From Clostridium sp. UBA3947 (GTDB lineage Bacteria; Bacillota; Clostridia; Clostridiales; Clostridiaceae), in NCBI GenBank assembly GCA_002385545.1, contig DGDR01000079.1, positions 16,919-22,404 of the forward strand: DNA of 5,486 nucleotides. Reading direction: 5' to 3'. The stretch's first letter is position 1. Each line of letters begins with the position of its first letter. Shown in pieces: positions 3,915 through 5,486 of this stretch. Below the pieces are notes generated by a model. The model did not search any database. It was not told where the DNA came from and saw nothing but the letters and a program-made list of their open reading frames with translations. A program made the translations under genes and the position numbers.

Positions 3915-5486
3915 ATGCAGTATGGTATGGAAATAACATCGTATAAAAGAAGTAGAAGAGAGCAAAGAAGCGAAGGAATGTTTAAGTACAAATGGCAGAT
4001 AGCATCATTAACCTATTTTGGAATGGCCTTTTTTATTAGTAGAGTTATATTAATAAATAACTGGACACCTTTTGGATTGGCTTTTGTAATTTCCATGGTC
4101 TTAAGCAGGGAGGATAATACACCTATAATAGCTGCTACTGGATCTCTACTGGGGTATTTATCCATATTTGATAATGTTGATAATGTACCTTATTATATTT
4201 TAGGGCTTGGAAGTGTAATTTTTGCAGCCTATTATTTTAGAAATCTAGCAAAGCAAAAAAGATTAATACTTTTTTTGATATTACTATTAATCGAAGCTAT
4301 TGGCTATAATTTAATATTAGCTTTAAATTCTGCAGGGGGTAATATTTTTTCATCTGCCTTTGAAGTGGTATGCACCTTACCAGTATATTATATTATCCAG
4401 TGTGCTATGTTATGCTTAAGGAAGGTAAAAAGTAAATATATATTCAGTAATGAGGAGATTATAAGCATAACCATGGTAATGGCGCTAGTCATATCGGGAA
4501 CCTGGGGGGTAAGCTTCCTTGGTATATCCTTGCAGAATGTAATTACCTTTATTCTTGTGGCTGTATGTGCTTACGTAAATGGCAGCTCAACAGGAGCCTC
4601 TGTTGGAGTGGCAGTAGGCTTAATAGTTGGTATGACTACAGATAACTTAGTAATGAATATAAGTATATTTGCATTATGCGGTTTTACTGTAGGATTATTT
4701 AGAGAAACTAGTAAGCTACTGAGTGCCTTGGGATTTATAATCTCCTTTTTTATTTTGAATTTATACACCCACACTGATTTAGGCTTCAAATTAATAGAGG
4801 TCCTAGTATCATCTGTAATTATAACAATTCTACCAGATAAGCTTTATAAGGGGTTGGCTTTGGAGTTTAGTTGGGATAGAAAGAGCGAGGCTATTAACAA
4901 CAGCCATACCGAAGCGGTAAGACAGATATTTATTGAGAAGCTAAGGAGCTTTTCTGATATACTATTTAGTATGTCCTATACTATTAAAAACCTAGTGAAT
5001 AATGACAAGCTGCAATTAAAAAATAAAAGTAGTGCCCTAGTTGAAAATCTGGCAGACAGGGTTTGTGCTAATTGCAGTATGAAGTCTATATGTTGGAAGA
5101 GGGAAATATACTATACATATACTGCCTTTGGTGAGTTAATTCAAAATTATCATGAGAATAAAAAGATTTTTCCTGATGAACTGGAAAGAAAGTGTATAAA
5201 TAAGTCCCTGCTGATAAAAAATACTGAGGATATTATTGATACCTTTATTAATAATGAAATTTGGAGAAACAAACTAGTAGAAGGAAGACAGCTTATTGCT
5301 AATCATTTGAATAATATAGGACAAACAGTTAAAGAGATGATAGAGGATTTCGATGCTAATATAGCTTTTAAGGCTCAGATTGAACGAGAGGTTAAGAGAG
5401 CTTTAGAAAGAACAGGTTTACAATTTTTAAATGTCTTCTGTATACAGGATAAAAATAGAAGGCTTAATGTAAAGATAGTATTACGC
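3915..5486 (+). CDS. spoIIE: Stage II sporulation protein E (3' end beyond window)
   Basis: SpoIIE is a membrane-bound serine phosphatase of sporulation. It sits at the polar septum with FtsZ and dephosphorylates SpoIIAA, which frees sigma-F in the forespore. The frame is open from the ATG at 3915 to the window end: 524 codons of a family usually near 800. GGGAGGG (3899-3905) lies 9 nt before the start. A basic cytoplasmic N-terminus (residues 1-28) precedes about ten hydrophobic segments (roughly 30-307, for example 53-64, 117-136, 182-204, 207-222, 246-262, 270-284, 294-307). The soluble regulatory region follows, with a conserved cysteine cluster VCANCSMKSICW (C384, C387, C393) and a helical stretch at about 400-500. 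The PP2C phosphatase domain should follow residue 510 and is barely entered. Position after the yabR-tRNA block matches Bacillus subtilis. No frameshift or internal stop is present. Confidence 0.93.
   Translation, partial: MQYGMEITSYKRSRREQRSEGMFKYKWQIASLTYFGMAFFISRVILINNWTPFGLAFVISMVLSREDNTPIIAATGSLLGYLSIFDNVDNVPYYILGLGSVIFAAYYFRNLAKQKRLILFLILLLIEAIGYNLILALNSAGGNIFSSAFEVVCTLPVYYIIQCAMLCLRKVKSKYIFSNEEIISITMVMALVISGTWGVSFLGISLQNVITFILVAVCAYVNGSSTGASVGVAVGLIVGMTTDNLVMNISIFALCGFTVGLFRETSKLLSALGFIISFFILNLYTHTDLGFKLIEVLVSSVIITILPDKLYKGLALEFSWDRKSEAINNSHTEAVRQIFIEKLRSFSDILFSMSYTIKNLVNNDKLQLKNKSSALVENLADRVCANCSMKSICWKREIYYTYTAFGELIQNYHENKKIFPDELERKCINKSLLIKNTEDIIDTFINNEIWRNKLVEGRQLIANHLNNIGQTVKEMIEDFDANIAFKAQIEREVKRALERTGLQFLNVFCIQDKNRRLNVKIVLR

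Noticed and set aside
4571..4789. Minus-strand frame of 72 codons inside spoIIE
   Set aside because: It is antisense to the membrane domain of spoIIE, which is continuous and well supported.

Overview
This is a low-GC, AT-rich chromosomal segment of an endospore-forming Firmicute, most likely a member of Clostridia. The evidence is the set of sporulation genes, the strong purine-rich ribosome binding sites, the codon use, and a gene order matching the yabO-yabP-yabQ-divIC-yabR-tRNA-spoIIE block of Bacillus subtilis. The HU gene directly upstream of the yabO-type gene is an arrangement I associate with clostridia. All protein-coding genes and all tRNAs lie on the + strand, and nothing points to recent horizontal transfer.

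Layout. Positions 1-279 are non-coding, with a good sigma-A-type promoter (148-176). They lead into an HU nucleoid protein gene (280-555) closed by a GC-rich hairpin. Next come a one-domain S4 RNA-binding protein of the RqcP/YabO type (661-924) and, behind a sigma-E-like promoter (956-984), the spore-cortex pair yabP (1008-1301) and yabQ (1314-1706). A separate sigma-A-type promoter (1728-1756) precedes divIC (1795-2082) and an S1-domain RNA-binding protein of the YabR type (2143-2547). A terminator follows at 2566-2593.

Positions 2710-3350 form a tRNA operon: a perfect-consensus promoter, the set tRNA-Leu(UAA), initiator tRNA-fMet(CAU) and elongator tRNA-Met(CAU) present twice in tandem, and a strong terminator. 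The two 249-bp copies have identical tRNA bodies but differ in which tRNAs carry an encoded CCA end.

Positions 3351-3914 contain no gene. They hold a short hairpin, a heptamer repeat, a perfect DnaA-box sequence inside a hairpin followed by T runs, and a likely spoIIE promoter with the unusual 21-bp spacing known for Spo0A-activated promoters. spoIIE starts at 3915 and runs off the end of the window after 524 codons. The visible part is the membrane domain and the regulatory region; the PP2C phosphatase domain lies beyond.

How the parts fit. Housekeeping genes (HU, RqcP-like, DivIC, S1 protein, tRNAs) alternate with sporulation genes (yabP, yabQ, spoIIE), and the predicted promoters reflect this. 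Nothing here is clearly a new biological system. The most informative oddities are the reciprocal CCA pattern of the duplicated tRNA set, the promoter partitioning, and the unexplained structured elements at 2626-2701 and 3663-3725.
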